Shown here piece by piece: positions 11,780-22,867 of a stretch of DNA of 64,000 nucleotides. The position numbers and the translations under genes were made by a program. The notes under the pieces were generated by a model. The model was not told the DNA's origin. It worked only from the letters and a program-made list of their open reading frames with translations, and did not search any database. The stretch is from Deinandra increscens subsp. villosa. Lineage: Eukaryota; Streptophyta; Magnoliopsida; Asterales; Asteraceae. The stretch covers positions 99,154,772 to 99,218,771 of the forward strand of contig JBCNJP010000007.1 of assembly GCA_039602395.1 (NCBI GenBank), given 5' to 3'. Within the stretch, counting starts at the first letter, position 1. Every line of letters begins with the position of its first letter.

Positions 11780-14700
11780 TGAAAAAGCATGTAAAGATCG
11801 ATTCTATGGATGAGACGGAAGTTTTGTCATATATTGTGTTGAATGATTACATAAACCGAAGGAGTATACAAACGATTAAGCTCCGGGGGAGGTCGGACAG
11901 AACCTCCCCTCTCAACACATTGATCTGAGAAGACACTGGACAAAAACTTACAATGAAATACAAAGACTTCACTATTTATACTATTTCATTCTGGGCCGAA
12001 CCTGGGACCTCCGAACCTGGAGTTCGGCCAAGGTTCGGAGCCTCCGAACCTTGAGTTCGGCCGAGGCTCGGACCCCAGACTTTGTCCACTCTCAAATCAG
12101 TCTGTTCGTCAATTTCGAATTTCCCAGAATTCAAACAATCGCCTCAAAGTAATCATATCCATGTCTCCGAATGCTCTGTCCATCATCAGAAACACCCGTT
12201 CATGAATCTCTGTCCATCATCAAGAACAATGACTACTCCACAACACCCATTTTTTGAAATTCGATCACTAGCTCGTAACAAATATCATGATCTGGATTAT
12301 CTTCAAACATAACACCCCACAACTACCGAATCAACGGGTAAACTCGATAGCTGATCCGCTTCTATGATGAACGGAATTCTGCCACCTGAATCGGAGGTTC
12401 GGAGGCAGCGTCCATAACGAAGCGGGTGTCCAAGGGTCGAGCAAGCCTCCTGGCGGAAGTGCTTCAGGAGCAGATGCACCCTGAGCTGCGATCGAGCTTG
12501 TCCGAACCTCCGCCGAACCCGTCCTCCGAACCACCTCCGAAACTGACCTTCGGACCTTGTCCGAACCTGACCTTCGGAGCCATCTCCGAACCTGACCTTC
12601 GGACCCTCCGAACCTGGAGTTCGGAGCGGTTATTCCGAGCGTACTCCGAACCTGGAGTTCGGAGCGGTTACACCGAACGTGGAGTTCGGCCGAACGCGAA
12701 AAAACCAAAAAATTTCGGAAAAACTCACTAGATTCAGAATTTGATCGAATTTGAACATCCAGATGCTTCTGTTAGGTAAAAACATGACTCAGAAAGACTC
12801 GATTGATCAAAAATCAATCAGAAACACTTTCAATCACCCCTAACCGAAGGTTTAACGTCTCGAAATGAAGAAAAACGATAGATTTCCACCATAGAAAGAG
12901 CCAACAGCTCTGATACCACTTGAAAAAGCATGTAAAGATCGATTCTATGGATGAGACGGAAGTTTTGTCATGATATTGTGTTGAATGATTACATAAACCG
13001 AAGGAGTATACAAACGATTAAGCTCCGGGGGAGGTCGGACAGAACCTCCCCTCTCAACACATTGATCTGAGAAGACACTGGACAAAAACTTACCAATGAA
13101 ATACAAAGACTTCACTATTTATACTATTTCGATTCTGGGCCGAACCTGGGACCTCCGGAACCTGGACTTCGGACCTAAGGTTCGGAGCCTCCGAACCTTG
13201 AGTTCGGCCGAGGCTCGGACCCCAGACTTTGTCCACTCTCAAATCAGTCTGTTCGTCGAATTTGAAATTTCCCAGAATTCAAACCATCGCCTCAGAAGTT
13301 AATCGATATCCATGATCATCCAGAATGCTTCTGTCCATCATCAGAAACACCCGTTCATGAATACTCTGATCCATCATCAACCGAACAATGACTACCTCAC
13401 AATCACCCATTTTTTGAAGATTCGACTCACTAGCTCGTAACAAATATCATGATCTGGATTATCTTCAAACATAACACCCCACAACGTACCGAATCAAGGG
13501 TGAAACTCGATAGTCTTGCATCCGCTTCTTTGAAGATTCCCACCTAACGGGGGTTCGGGGGCAGCGCCCCTGAGAAGCGGGGTCCAAGGGGCAGCAGCGC
13601 CTGGCGGGGTCCAAAGGGCAGAGCCCCTGGCTGGGATCCGAGCCTTGTCTGAACCTACCGCCGAACCCGATCCTCCGAACCACCTCCGAAACTGACCTTC
13701 GGACCTTGTCCGAACCTGACCTTCGGAGCCATACTCCGAACCTGACCTTCGGACCCTCCGAACCTGGAGTTCGGAGCGGTTATTCCGAGCGTACTCCGAA
13801 CCTGGAGTTCGGAGCGGTTACACCGAACGTGGAGTTCGGCCGAACGCGAAAAAACCAAAAAATTTCGGAAAAACTCACTAGATTCAGAATTTGATCGAAT
13901 TTGAACATCCAGATGCTTCTGTTAGGTAAAAACATGACTCAGGAAGACTCGATTGATCAAAAATCAATCAGAAACACTTTCAATCACCCCTAACCGAAGG
14001 TTTAACGTCTCGAAATGAAGAAAAACGATAGATTTCCACCATAGAAAGAGCCAACAGCTCTGATACCAACTTGAAAAAGCATGTAAAGATCGATTCTATG
14101 GATGAGACGGAAGTTTTGTCATATAATTGTGTTGAATGATTACATAAACCGAAGGAGTATACAAACGATTAAGCTCCGGGGGAGGTCTGGACAGAACCTC
14201 CCCTCTCAACACATTGATCTGAGAAGACACTGGACAAAAACTTACAATGAAATACAAAGACTTCACTATTTATACTATTTCATTCTGGGCCGAACCTGGG
14301 ACCTCCGAACCTGGAGTTCGGCCAAGGTTCGGAGCCTCCGAACCTTGAGTTCGGCCGAGGCTCGGACCCCAGACTTTGTCCACTCTCAAATCAGTCTGTT
14401 CGTCAATTTAATTTCCCAGAATTCAAACAATCGCCTCAAAGTAATCATATCCATGATCTCCGAATCTCTGTCCATCATCAGAAACACCCGTTCATGAATC
14501 TCTGTCCATCATCAAGAACAATGACTACCCACAAACCCATTTTTTGAAATTCGATCACTAGCTCGTAACAAATATCATGATCTGGATTATCTTCAAACAT
14601 AACACCCCACAACTACCGAATCAACGGGTAAACTCGATAGCTGATCCGCTTCTTATGAAATTCCGCACCTAACGGGGGTTCGGGGGCAGCGCCCATGACG

Positions 14701-16351
14701 AAGCGGGTGTACAACGATGGACGGCAGCCCCTGGCAGGGGTCTTCAAGGAGCAGATGCACCCTGAGCTGGGATCCGAGCCTTGTCTGAACCTACCGCCGA
14801 ACCCGATCCTCCGAACCACTCTCCGAAACTGACCTTCGGACCTTGTCCGAACCTGACCTTCGGAGCCATCTCCGAACCTGACCTTCGGACCCTCCGAACC
14901 TGGAGTTCGGAGCGGTTATTCCGAGCGTACTCCGAACCTGGAGTTCGGAGCGGTTACACCGAACGTGGAGTTCGGCCGAACGCGAAAAAACCAAAAAATT
15001 TCGGAAAAACTCACTAGATTCAGAATTTGATCGAATTTGAACATCCAGATGCTTCTGTTAGGTAAAAACATGACTCAGAAAGACTCGATTGATCAAAAAT
15101 CAATCAGAAACACTTTCAATCACCCCTAACCGAAGGTTTAACGTCTCGAAATGAAGAAAAACGATAGATTTCCACCATAGAAAGAGCCAACAGCTCTGAT
15201 ACCAACTTGAAAAAGCATGTAAAGATCGATTCTATGGATGAGACGGAAGTTTTGTCATATATTGTGTTGAATGATTACATAAACCGAAGGAGTATACAAA
15301 CGATTAAGCTCCGGGGGAGGTCGGACAGAACCTCCCCTCTCAACACATTGATCTGAGAAGACACTGGACAAAAACTTACAATGAAATACAAAGACTTCAC
15401 TATTTATACTATTTCATTCTGGGCCGAACCTGGGACCTCCGAACCTGGAGTTCGGCCAAGGTTCGGAGCCTCCGAACCTTGAGTTCGGCCGAGGCTCGGA
15501 CCCCAGACTTTGTCCACTCTCAAATCAGTCTGTTCGTCAATTTGAATTTCCCAGAATTCAAACAATCGCCTCAAAGTAATCATATCCATGTCTCCGAATC
15601 TCTGTCCATCATCAGAAACACCCGATTCATGAATCTCTGTCCATCATCAAGAACAATGACTACCCACAAACCCATTTTTTGAAATTCGATCACTAGCTCG
15701 TAACAAATATCATGATCTGGATTATCTTCAAACATAGACAGCGCCCACAGCTACCGAATCAAGTGGTAAACTCGTATAGCTGATCCGTTTCTATGGTGAG
15801 ACGGAGTTCCCACCTAATCGAGGGTTCGGAGGCAGCGCCCCTAACGAAGCGAGTGTCCAACGATGGCAGCAACCTCCTGACAGGAGTGCTTCAGGAGCAG
15901 ATGCACCCTGAGCTCGGATCCGAGCCTTGTCCGAACCTACCGCCGAACCCGATCCTCCGAACCACCTCCGAAACTGACCTTCGGACCTTGTCCGAACCTG
16001 ACCTTCGGAGCCATCTCCGAACCTGACCTTCGGACCCTCCGAACCTGGAGTTCGGAGCGGTTATTCCGAGCGTACTCCGAACCTGGAGTTCGGAGCGGTT
16101 ACACCGAACGTGGAGTTCGGCCGAACGCGAAAAAACCAAAAAATTTCGGAAAAACTCACTAGATTCAGAATTTGATCGAATTTGAACATCCAGATGCTTC
16201 TGTTAGGTAAAAACATGACTCAGAAAGACTCGATTGATCAAAAATCAATCAGAAACACTTTCAATCACCCCTAACCGAAGGTTTAACGTCTCGAAATGAA
16301 GAAAAACGATAGATTTCCACCATAGAAAGAGCCAACAGCTCTGATACCACT
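11780..16351 (-). repeat. Tandem array of four LTR-plus-leader units (~1.14 kb each)
   Basis: Unit starts (TGAAAAAGCATG) lie at 11780, 12921, 14072 and 15208, and the right LTR starts at 16352; the lengths are 1141, 1151, 1136 and 1144 bp. Each unit holds an LTR lacking its last ~40 bp (it stops at TCGTCAATT), fused to leader sequence beginning near CCCAGAATTC, which matches 11013 onward. Every unit keeps a TATA box and a primer-binding site. The shared junction implies one founding recombination at a short AATTT-like match, followed by expansion. Ends and target duplications lie outside the array, so it belongs to a single element. Confidence 0.85.
16331..16349 (-). promoter_or_regulatory. 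Primer-binding site of the TRIM-like element
   Basis: On the minus strand TGGTATCAGAGCTGTTGG follows the 5' LTR after two bases. It matches the plant initiator tRNA-Met type. Copies recur before each tandem unit; those before 14072 and 15208 have one extra A in the spacer. Confidence 0.8.
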
Positions 16352-16723
16352 TGAAAAAGCATGTAAAGATCGATTCTATGGATGAGACGGAAGTTTTGTC
16401 ATATATTGTGTTGAATGATTACATAAACCGAAGGAGTATACAAACGATTAAGCTCCGGGGGAGGTCGGACAGAACCTCCCCTCTCAACACATTGATCTGA
16501 GAAGACACTGGACAAAAACTTACAATGAAATACAAAGACTTCACTATTTATACTATTTCATTCTGGGCCGAACCTGGGACCTCCGAACCTGGAGTTCGGC
16601 CAAGGTTCGGAGCCTCCGAACCTTGAGTTCGGCCGAGGCTCGGACCCCAGACTTTGTCCACTCTCAAATCAGTCTGTTCGTCAATTCGAACAGTAACGGC
16701 CATACAAGGTTCATACACTAACA
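16352..16723 (-). repeat. 5' LTR of the tandem TRIM-like element
   Basis: A full-length 372 bp LTR, almost identical to 9867-10238, with a TATA box at 16547-16554 (minus). It is followed on the right by the target duplication CATTT. Unlike the middle units it keeps the terminal ~40 bp of the LTR. Confidence 0.85.
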
Positions 16724-16744
16724 CATTTTTATCGCCATTTTCTC

Positions 16745-17352
16745 TAGACACCGGAATTTTTTTTCTGGATACCGCCATATACGACCTGTATAGTGCGATA
16801 CAGGTCGTATTGTACACGCCCAACATTAATTACAGCTTAGAAAAAGACCTAACGGGCTGTATAGAGCAATACAACTCGTTTAGGTGTACCTCGTACCACT
16901 AATTATCATTTACTGCAAACCTGACTACTAATGATTGGAACTTATATGACCTGTATGGAGCAAGACAGGTCGTTTGACTTACCTCGTACCACTGATTGCA
17001 ACATATGATTGGAGTTTATTTGTCTGGACCTTATACGACCTGGATTGGTACATACGGGTCGTTCAGGAGTCCTTGGCAATCGGGACTAACAACGTATTAC
17101 AATTCATATAGTGTTATACAAGTTGTATAGGGTTTACGAACACTTCCTGACACTTTTCCCCAAAACATTCCCATCTGACAAGTCAAACATTCCCACCTGA
17201 CATTTTTTTTCAAACACTGGCCCAATACAACCCGTATTGTCATATACGCATCGTATAGTTTAGCATTTATTGCATTGACCAGGTTATACAGCTCGTATTG
17301 ACCTATACGGGCTGTATAATCCGGTGTCCAGAAGAAATTCCTCCGGTGTCTA
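16745..17352. mobile_element. Hairpin-rich element with inverted ends (MITE-like)
   Basis: The ends are inverted: TAGACACCGGA with a T-rich TTCTGGATACCG on the left, and TCCGGTGTCTA preceded by CGGTGTCCAGAA on the right. The inside is packed with imperfect palindromes, the best being a perfect 13 bp stem at 16779-16791/16798-16810 (ATACGACCTGTAT, 6 nt loop). Related stems lie near 16851, 16952, 17034 and 17287. There is no coding frame. No target duplication was found, so the exact ends and superfamily are open. Confidence 0.45.
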
Positions 17353-17432
17353 AAGCAACACCCTTTTTATCTAAGGAGTAGATAATGTTGTCCTTTGTGT
17401 TTATAAAAAGTAAACTCAACTTAAATAACTTA

Positions 17433-17788
17433 GGCTGAACGTAATGGACGTTGGAAGGGGGCTTTTTTGCGTTTTGGCGCCTCATAGCGCCCCATAACGC
17501 CCGGATCACCACCCCTCGTGGCGCCATGGGTGAAATTGAGCTCCAAGGCGTTGCCAGCATAGCGCCTCTTTTGGTTCTTGGTTCCATGCAACTAGCGATT
17601 GGTTCTTGGTTCCATGCCTCTTATTGGTTCTTGGTTTAATTATTAAAAAAATTAATGATGGGGCAATGATTACATGGGGCTTTATGAAGGATTTATCGCT
17701 ACACACTTTCAACTCATAAAACCCCTTGCCACGTCATTCATCACATGATAAAAAACACTCAAAGATGGGCTTTATCACTAACTTAGCC
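17433..17788. mobile_element. Tourist-like (PIF/Harbinger) MITE, candidate
   Basis: This 356 bp segment is flanked by TTA on both sides (17430-17432, 17789-17791). Its ends are loosely inverted (GGCTGAACGTAATGG versus GGCTAAGTTAGTGAT on the other strand). TTA duplication and GGCT-type ends are the habit of PIF/Harbinger MITEs. The inside repeats GGTTCTTGGTTCCATGC and has a GC-rich patch at 17475-17560. It has no coding capacity. Confidence 0.4.
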
Positions 17789-17791
17789 TTA

Positions 17792-18770
17792 GATAGATGT
17801 TTAATTTCCTTTCAAACAAATAAATCTATATTATTATGTTCTACCTAATCCTCAAGCCCTAGGAAGCCTAGGAAGGCAGCCACCACCTCACTTTTGTCTA
17901 TTTTTTGGATATTTTAAAAAAAAGTAATAATCTTAAAACCAATTATTAATTACATCTAGAAGTTATGGTTAGAAAGCTCGGTAAAGGCATGATTTTTTTG
18001 ACATTACACGGTTCGTTTTGTTATGTTAATCAATCATAATTATAAAGTTTTTTTTATTTAATAAGATAGTCAAACCTTAATTAACATAAAAGGTTTATGG
18101 CATGTTTGTTTGGGTTCTTGAACTTTTTTTTATGATTTAAGTTAATGAATTTGGGTTAAAACTATTTCAAATTTAAAAACTAAATAAAAATGTCAAAAGA
18201 TTAACAAAATATCGTTTTCTAAATTTCAAGAGATTACCATAAAAATGACTTATTTAATATACATCACAAATGACAAAAATAACACATATCATTAGAATGA
18301 AACATACTGTTCTTTTACATTCATGATATTGATTAGAAAGATACGAAACTTACTAAGACGAAGAAGCAAGTGAAATAAATAACTTCTAACTCATTCCTAA
18401 TACAACAAAAGCCCCATTAAAACATTGCAAAATAGGCAAAACAGCTAGAAAGATGAGCAATGTTTAAAAATAAAAACGATCCGATTTTAGTTTTTACCCT
18501 GGTTGCAGCCTGAGTGAGACGGTTGTTTGATGTTCCAAAAAATTATAAATTTATGATATGAGCTTTTTTAGTGATCTGCAGATTTAGGATACTAAGATTT
18601 ATGACTTAACTTTTCAAAAATTTGGATTCATGACATCTAAAGAGGAACATTTTTTAACTGCTACACATATCAACACAACTCCCGTGTGTCAAGAAAACAG
18701 CCTCCTAGAACAAGTTTTAAGCGTCTGGAACAAAACACTCGAGGGAGAACTGGCCAAATGAGCAGATTCT
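17792..18770. other. AT-rich intergenic DNA
   Basis: I see no coding frame, element ends or clear repeats in this stretch. Confidence 0.5.
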
Positions 18771-19406
18771 GCTCAAACTGAGTTTTTATTGGTCTGGACA
18801 TGATACGGGCGTATTCCCTTTAGCCAATACAACCGTATTGGAACACGCAAGTCTGTCAACCCGCATCTAACTAGGAGCAATATGGTTGTATGCCCAAAAC
18901 TAGATATGGTCGTACTACTGCAGACACTTAGAAAATGTTCCAATCCTCAAAACTTGTTTTCGTGATTCCCGTTTCATTATAACTTGGAATTGAGCATCGT
19001 TTTCGCCCACGTTTCTAATTTTCAATTCCCACCACCTCCAAGTGGTTTCACGCATTGACATGTCCTCAAATGTCGGGTCTAATATCCACTCCAGTTTGCT
19101 CTAACTTACTAGTTACTAAACGGATTCTCAATCCGCTTTCGCACATGCTCATTATATCCCATAACAAGTCACATATGTGAATTCGTAAATTTTTACTACA
19201 TCCAAAGCCCAAAATCACATATTCGGGTCCTAACCGAACAACCCTTGAGTTAGGGTGACCTTGTTGCCACACATAACTCAATTCTAACCTAGCAGATACC
19301 TCTGTAATACTATATTGGTCGTCGTCAAATTGAAAACTCACCATTGGATCTTGGATCTCTATCTACAGCTTTAACATACATTACGTATGAAAATTGGGGT
19401 GTTACA
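18771..19406 (-). repeat. Possible LTR fragment, minus strand
   Basis: Read on the minus strand, a sequence starting TGTAACACCCCAATTTTC at 19406 looks like the 5' end of a plant Gypsy LTR. No polypurine tract, second end or target duplication was found, and the left limit is arbitrary. The left part (18790-18935) contains palindromes like those at 16745-17352. The open minus-strand frame at 19066-19344 matches nothing I know. Confidence 0.3.
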
Positions 19407-19513
19407 AACATCTACTCTCAAATTTTTATTTATCACCATCGACTCTTTCCCATTGTGCCATACTCCAAGTTTTAGTGTTTTAAGTTAGATCGAACATGGA
19501 AGCAATAATAAAA

Positions 19514-20019
19514 TGTGAATTAAAACACGGAAATAGAACTTAAAAAACACAATCAAAAGCAATACAAATCAGGGCAAATTATCGACGATCTTATTGATGA
19601 ACAAAATGAAACGAAATTACAATCGATTACAACTGAATTTTAGAAGAATTTAAAAACAGAAAGGATTAACTACAATGGCGCTACTAACAACTATTTAAAA
19701 TGTTGTTAACAGAAGATTACCAAAACCAATTTAACATTTGACATTTCCATTCCCTCAACCTTTAAGTTTCTGAAACTTGTTATATTTTGCCCAAAACTTT
19801 AACAAGTATGAAAACCATCAACTTTAGTTGATAAAACACCCACTTCAGCTAAATGTCATTACATTAACCAAGCTCCACATCATCTTGCATCAGAGGTCCA
19901 TAGACTTATGTACAATGATGTGCTTCACAATATCAATATAACAACTTAGCAAAGAATGAGTGAACAAAGAAGGAAAAACACACTTGTAACTAGATATGAT
20001 CCCATTTCTATATATCACA
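19514..20019 (-). repeat. 3' LTR of the nested-host Copia
   Basis: On the plus strand it starts TGTGAATTAAAACACGG and ends CTATATATCACA. On the minus strand a purine-rich tract (TAAGGTGGAGAT) lies just inside the element, fitting a polypurine tract. Confidence 0.8.
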
Positions 20020-22859
20020 ATCTCCACCTTAGATATGAGATCATCTTATGCTGCTTTCTCTATTCAAGTAATACCCAAATCAATTTTGCAGATTTGAAAT
20101 TTCCCTTTAGGAATGGCTTTTGTTAGATAATATGCTGAATTATCACAAGACTTCACGTACTCAACAACTATTTCTTTAGTCTCAAGTACATCCCTTATAA
20201 AGTGTAAGTTGACATTGATATGCTTGCTCCTATCATGAAATACATGATGCTTAGACAACTGAATTGCTCGTGAATTGTCACAGTATATAACTGATGCATC
20301 AGTGTTAAAACCAAGTTCATTCAACATACCTCTCAGCCAAATGGCTTCCTTTACTGCCTCAGTTAAGGCAATAAACTCAACCTCAGTGGTAGATAAAGCA
20401 ACCACCTTTTGTAAAGTTGTTTTCCAACTCACAGCTCCACCAAACACTTTAAAGATATATCCAGTTGTAGACCTTCATCTATTTGGATCCTTAACAAAGT
20501 CACTATCAACAAAACCTAGTATTGCTCTTTGTAAGACCGCACCCTTACCATAAGTCAAACCAACATGCTTAGTACCATTTAAGTACCTAAGCAGCCACTT
20601 CACTTCATCCCAATGAGATTTTCCAGGATTACTAACATACCTACTCAACACACTTACAGCATTACCAATATCTTGTCTAGTACAGACCATGAGGTACATT
20701 AAGCATCCTATAGCATTTGCATATGGAGTATTTTCCATGCATTTTCTTGATCAGTCTTAGGACAATCCTTATTTGAGAATTTAAAATTCATTGCTAACGG
20801 GACTGTTACAGGTTTGCTATCAATCATATTGAAAGTATTCAATACCTTTTTAATATATGATGATTGAGTAAGCCTTAATTCTCCAATATCTTTGTTTCTG
20901 CTTATCTCCATGCCTAATATCTTCTTTGCCTCTCCAAGATCCTTCATTTCAAATTCTATCATAAGCAACTTATTTGTTTCTTCTACCTATTCTATGTCTT
21001 GACACGATATCAACATGTCATCTACATATAACAAGTAAACAAATTTATTAGGCATATACTCCCTATAGTAGATACAACAATCAAAATTACTTCTCTTGAA
21101 CCCGTTAGACAACATGTGCTCATCAAACCTTCTATACCACATTCTGGGTGACTGTTTTAGTCATACAGGGACTTTCTAAGTAGAAAGACTTTTTCACCCT
21201 CAACTTCATATCCAGGTGGTTGTTTCATATAAATCTTTTCATCCAGGAATCCATGCTGAAATGTTGTTTTAACATCTAATTGATGTAATTCATAATTAAA
21301 AGCTGCAGTAATAGATAGCATAACTCTTATGGAACTGTGTTTTACTACTGGTGAAAAGATTTCTGTATAGTCCACTCCAGCCCTTTGAGTGAACCCCTTG
21401 GCAACTAACCTTGCCTTATACATGGGACCTTCATTTGGTATTCCCTCTTTTATTTTAAACAAGCATTTGTAATCTACAAGTTTCTGATCTTCTAGCTTGT
21501 TCACTAGTTCCCAAGTTTGATTGCTTAACAAGGAATCCATCTCATCATTCATTTCTATCCACTTACCTTTATTAACAGACTTAATGGCATCATAATATGA
21601 GATTGGATTATCTTCTTCTTGTTGTGTAATATTAAATACAAAAGTAGATAAATCTTCTTCATCCCTGAATCTCACAAGTTTTACAATTTTTCTTCTAGGC
21701 ATGTCCTTTGTAATGGTATAATTTGTTGCATTGCCACTTCCTTCAATCCTAGAGACCTATGTATCTTCATTAATCACTTGTTCACTAGTTGATTGCTCCC
21801 TCTGAGGTTGAGTTCTTTCTTCTGTAGTATTAATCACCTCCACCTGAGTTTTACTACCCTTCATTACATCTTTGTAATACACATTTTCTTGAAATGTAAC
21901 ATCTCTACTAATTATGATCTTTGTTCCTCCTTCTTCCAACTTCCACAGCCTGTAACCTTTTGTTCCTTCAGGGTATCCCACAAATATGCACTTGATACTT
22001 TGATAGCCCTTGGTTCTAACTTGCCTTGGCTAATGTGTGCATACCCAATTGTTCCAAACACCTTTAAATGATCATATGCAGGTTTTTCCCCTGTCCATAC
22101 TTCAAGTGGTGACTTCATATCAATAGCAGTGAATGGTGACTTGTTTATTAATTAGGTTGCTGTTGACAGTGCTTCAGCCAAAAAATACTTAGGCATTCTA
22201 GAACTTATTAACAAACATCTCACTTTGTTTAATAGGGTTTTGTTCATCCTTTCTACCAACCCATTTTATTAGGGATTACCTGGTACAGACAAGTGTCTTG
22301 CTATTTCATACTTTTTATAATAAGTATTAAACTCATGATTGCAAAATTCTAAGCCATTGTTAGTTCTAAGTTTCTTAAACTTTCTATCACTTTGATTTTC
22401 AACTAATACCTTAAATTTTCTAAAAGTTTCATCTTTGGATTTTAGTGGGAATGTCCACACTCTCCTTGAACAATCATCAATCAAAGATAGAAAATACCTG
22501 GCACCTCCAACTGATGTGGTTCTTGCTGGTACCCACAGATCAGCATGAACATAGTCCAGCAGCGCTCTTGTCTTATGTTTGCTTCTCATGAATTTTACCT
22601 TATGTGACTTGCCAAGAACACATTCTTCACAAAAACCATGGTTTGTATTGTCCAAAGTACCTAATACCTTAGACTTATTTAATTCTTGCAACCCCTAAGC
22701 ACTAATGTGGCCCATCCTTTTATGCCACAATACAACTTTTTCATTTCCTAGTGACTCAACACTAGTTGCTTCACCACATGATATGTTTTCATCCAGGAAG
22801 TATATCTTATTTGTTTTTCTGGTTCCTATCAACATTACCATGTTGCCCTTTATCACTTT
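20020..22859 (-). pseudogene. Copia pol: integrase, RT and RNase H, decayed
   Basis: The order on the minus strand is integrase (22269-22691; ECVLGKSHKVKF, YFLSLIDDCSRRVWTF, RTNNGLEFCN), linker (21912-22118), RT (21157-21702; WIEMNDEMDSLLSNQTWELV, LHQLDVKTTFQHGFLDEKIY), further RT (20475-20968; EFEMKDLGEAKKILGMEI, GCLMYLMVCTRQDIGNAVSV) and RNase H (20064-20447; STTEVEFIALTEAVKEAIWL, DRSKHINVNLHFIRD). At least five frames are needed to follow it, so it makes no protein. The integrase start is cut off by the hAT-like element at 22868, and protease and gag continue beyond 26520. Confidence 0.85.
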
Positions 22860-22867
22860 TGTCTATC

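Larger units (their letters stand above)
9867..16723 (-). mobile_element. Non-autonomous LTR element (TRIM/LARD-like) with tandemly amplified LTR-leader units
   Basis: The outer LTRs (9867-10238 and 16352-16723) are each 372 bp and differ at two positions by eye. They are flanked by perfect 5 bp target duplications, CATTT (9862-9866 and 16724-16728). The element reads on the minus strand: primer-binding site next to the right LTR and polypurine tract next to the left LTR. Between them there is no gag or pol; the basic internal region (10239-11779) is about 1.5 kb. A unit of about 1,140 bp made of most of the LTR plus the leader is then repeated four times up to the right LTR. It must be mobilised by proteins from another element, probably a Copia, judging from the primer-binding region. 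Confidence 0.85.

Noticed and set aside
11188..16139. Recurring open frames of 60-130 codons on both strands in the tandem array
   Set aside because: They arise from the repeated GC-rich CCGAACC/TTCGG words, change frame between units and match no protein family.
9867..16723. Tandem array as rDNA spacer, CRISPR or ordinary satellite
   Set aside because: Units carry LTR, TATA and primer-binding site, and the array is bounded by LTR ends and a CATTT target duplication; no rRNA sequence is present.
22860..22867. Longer match to define the hAT-like target duplication
   Set aside because: The 8 bp repeats already fit with one mismatch; extending them brings in Copia codons that differ between sides.
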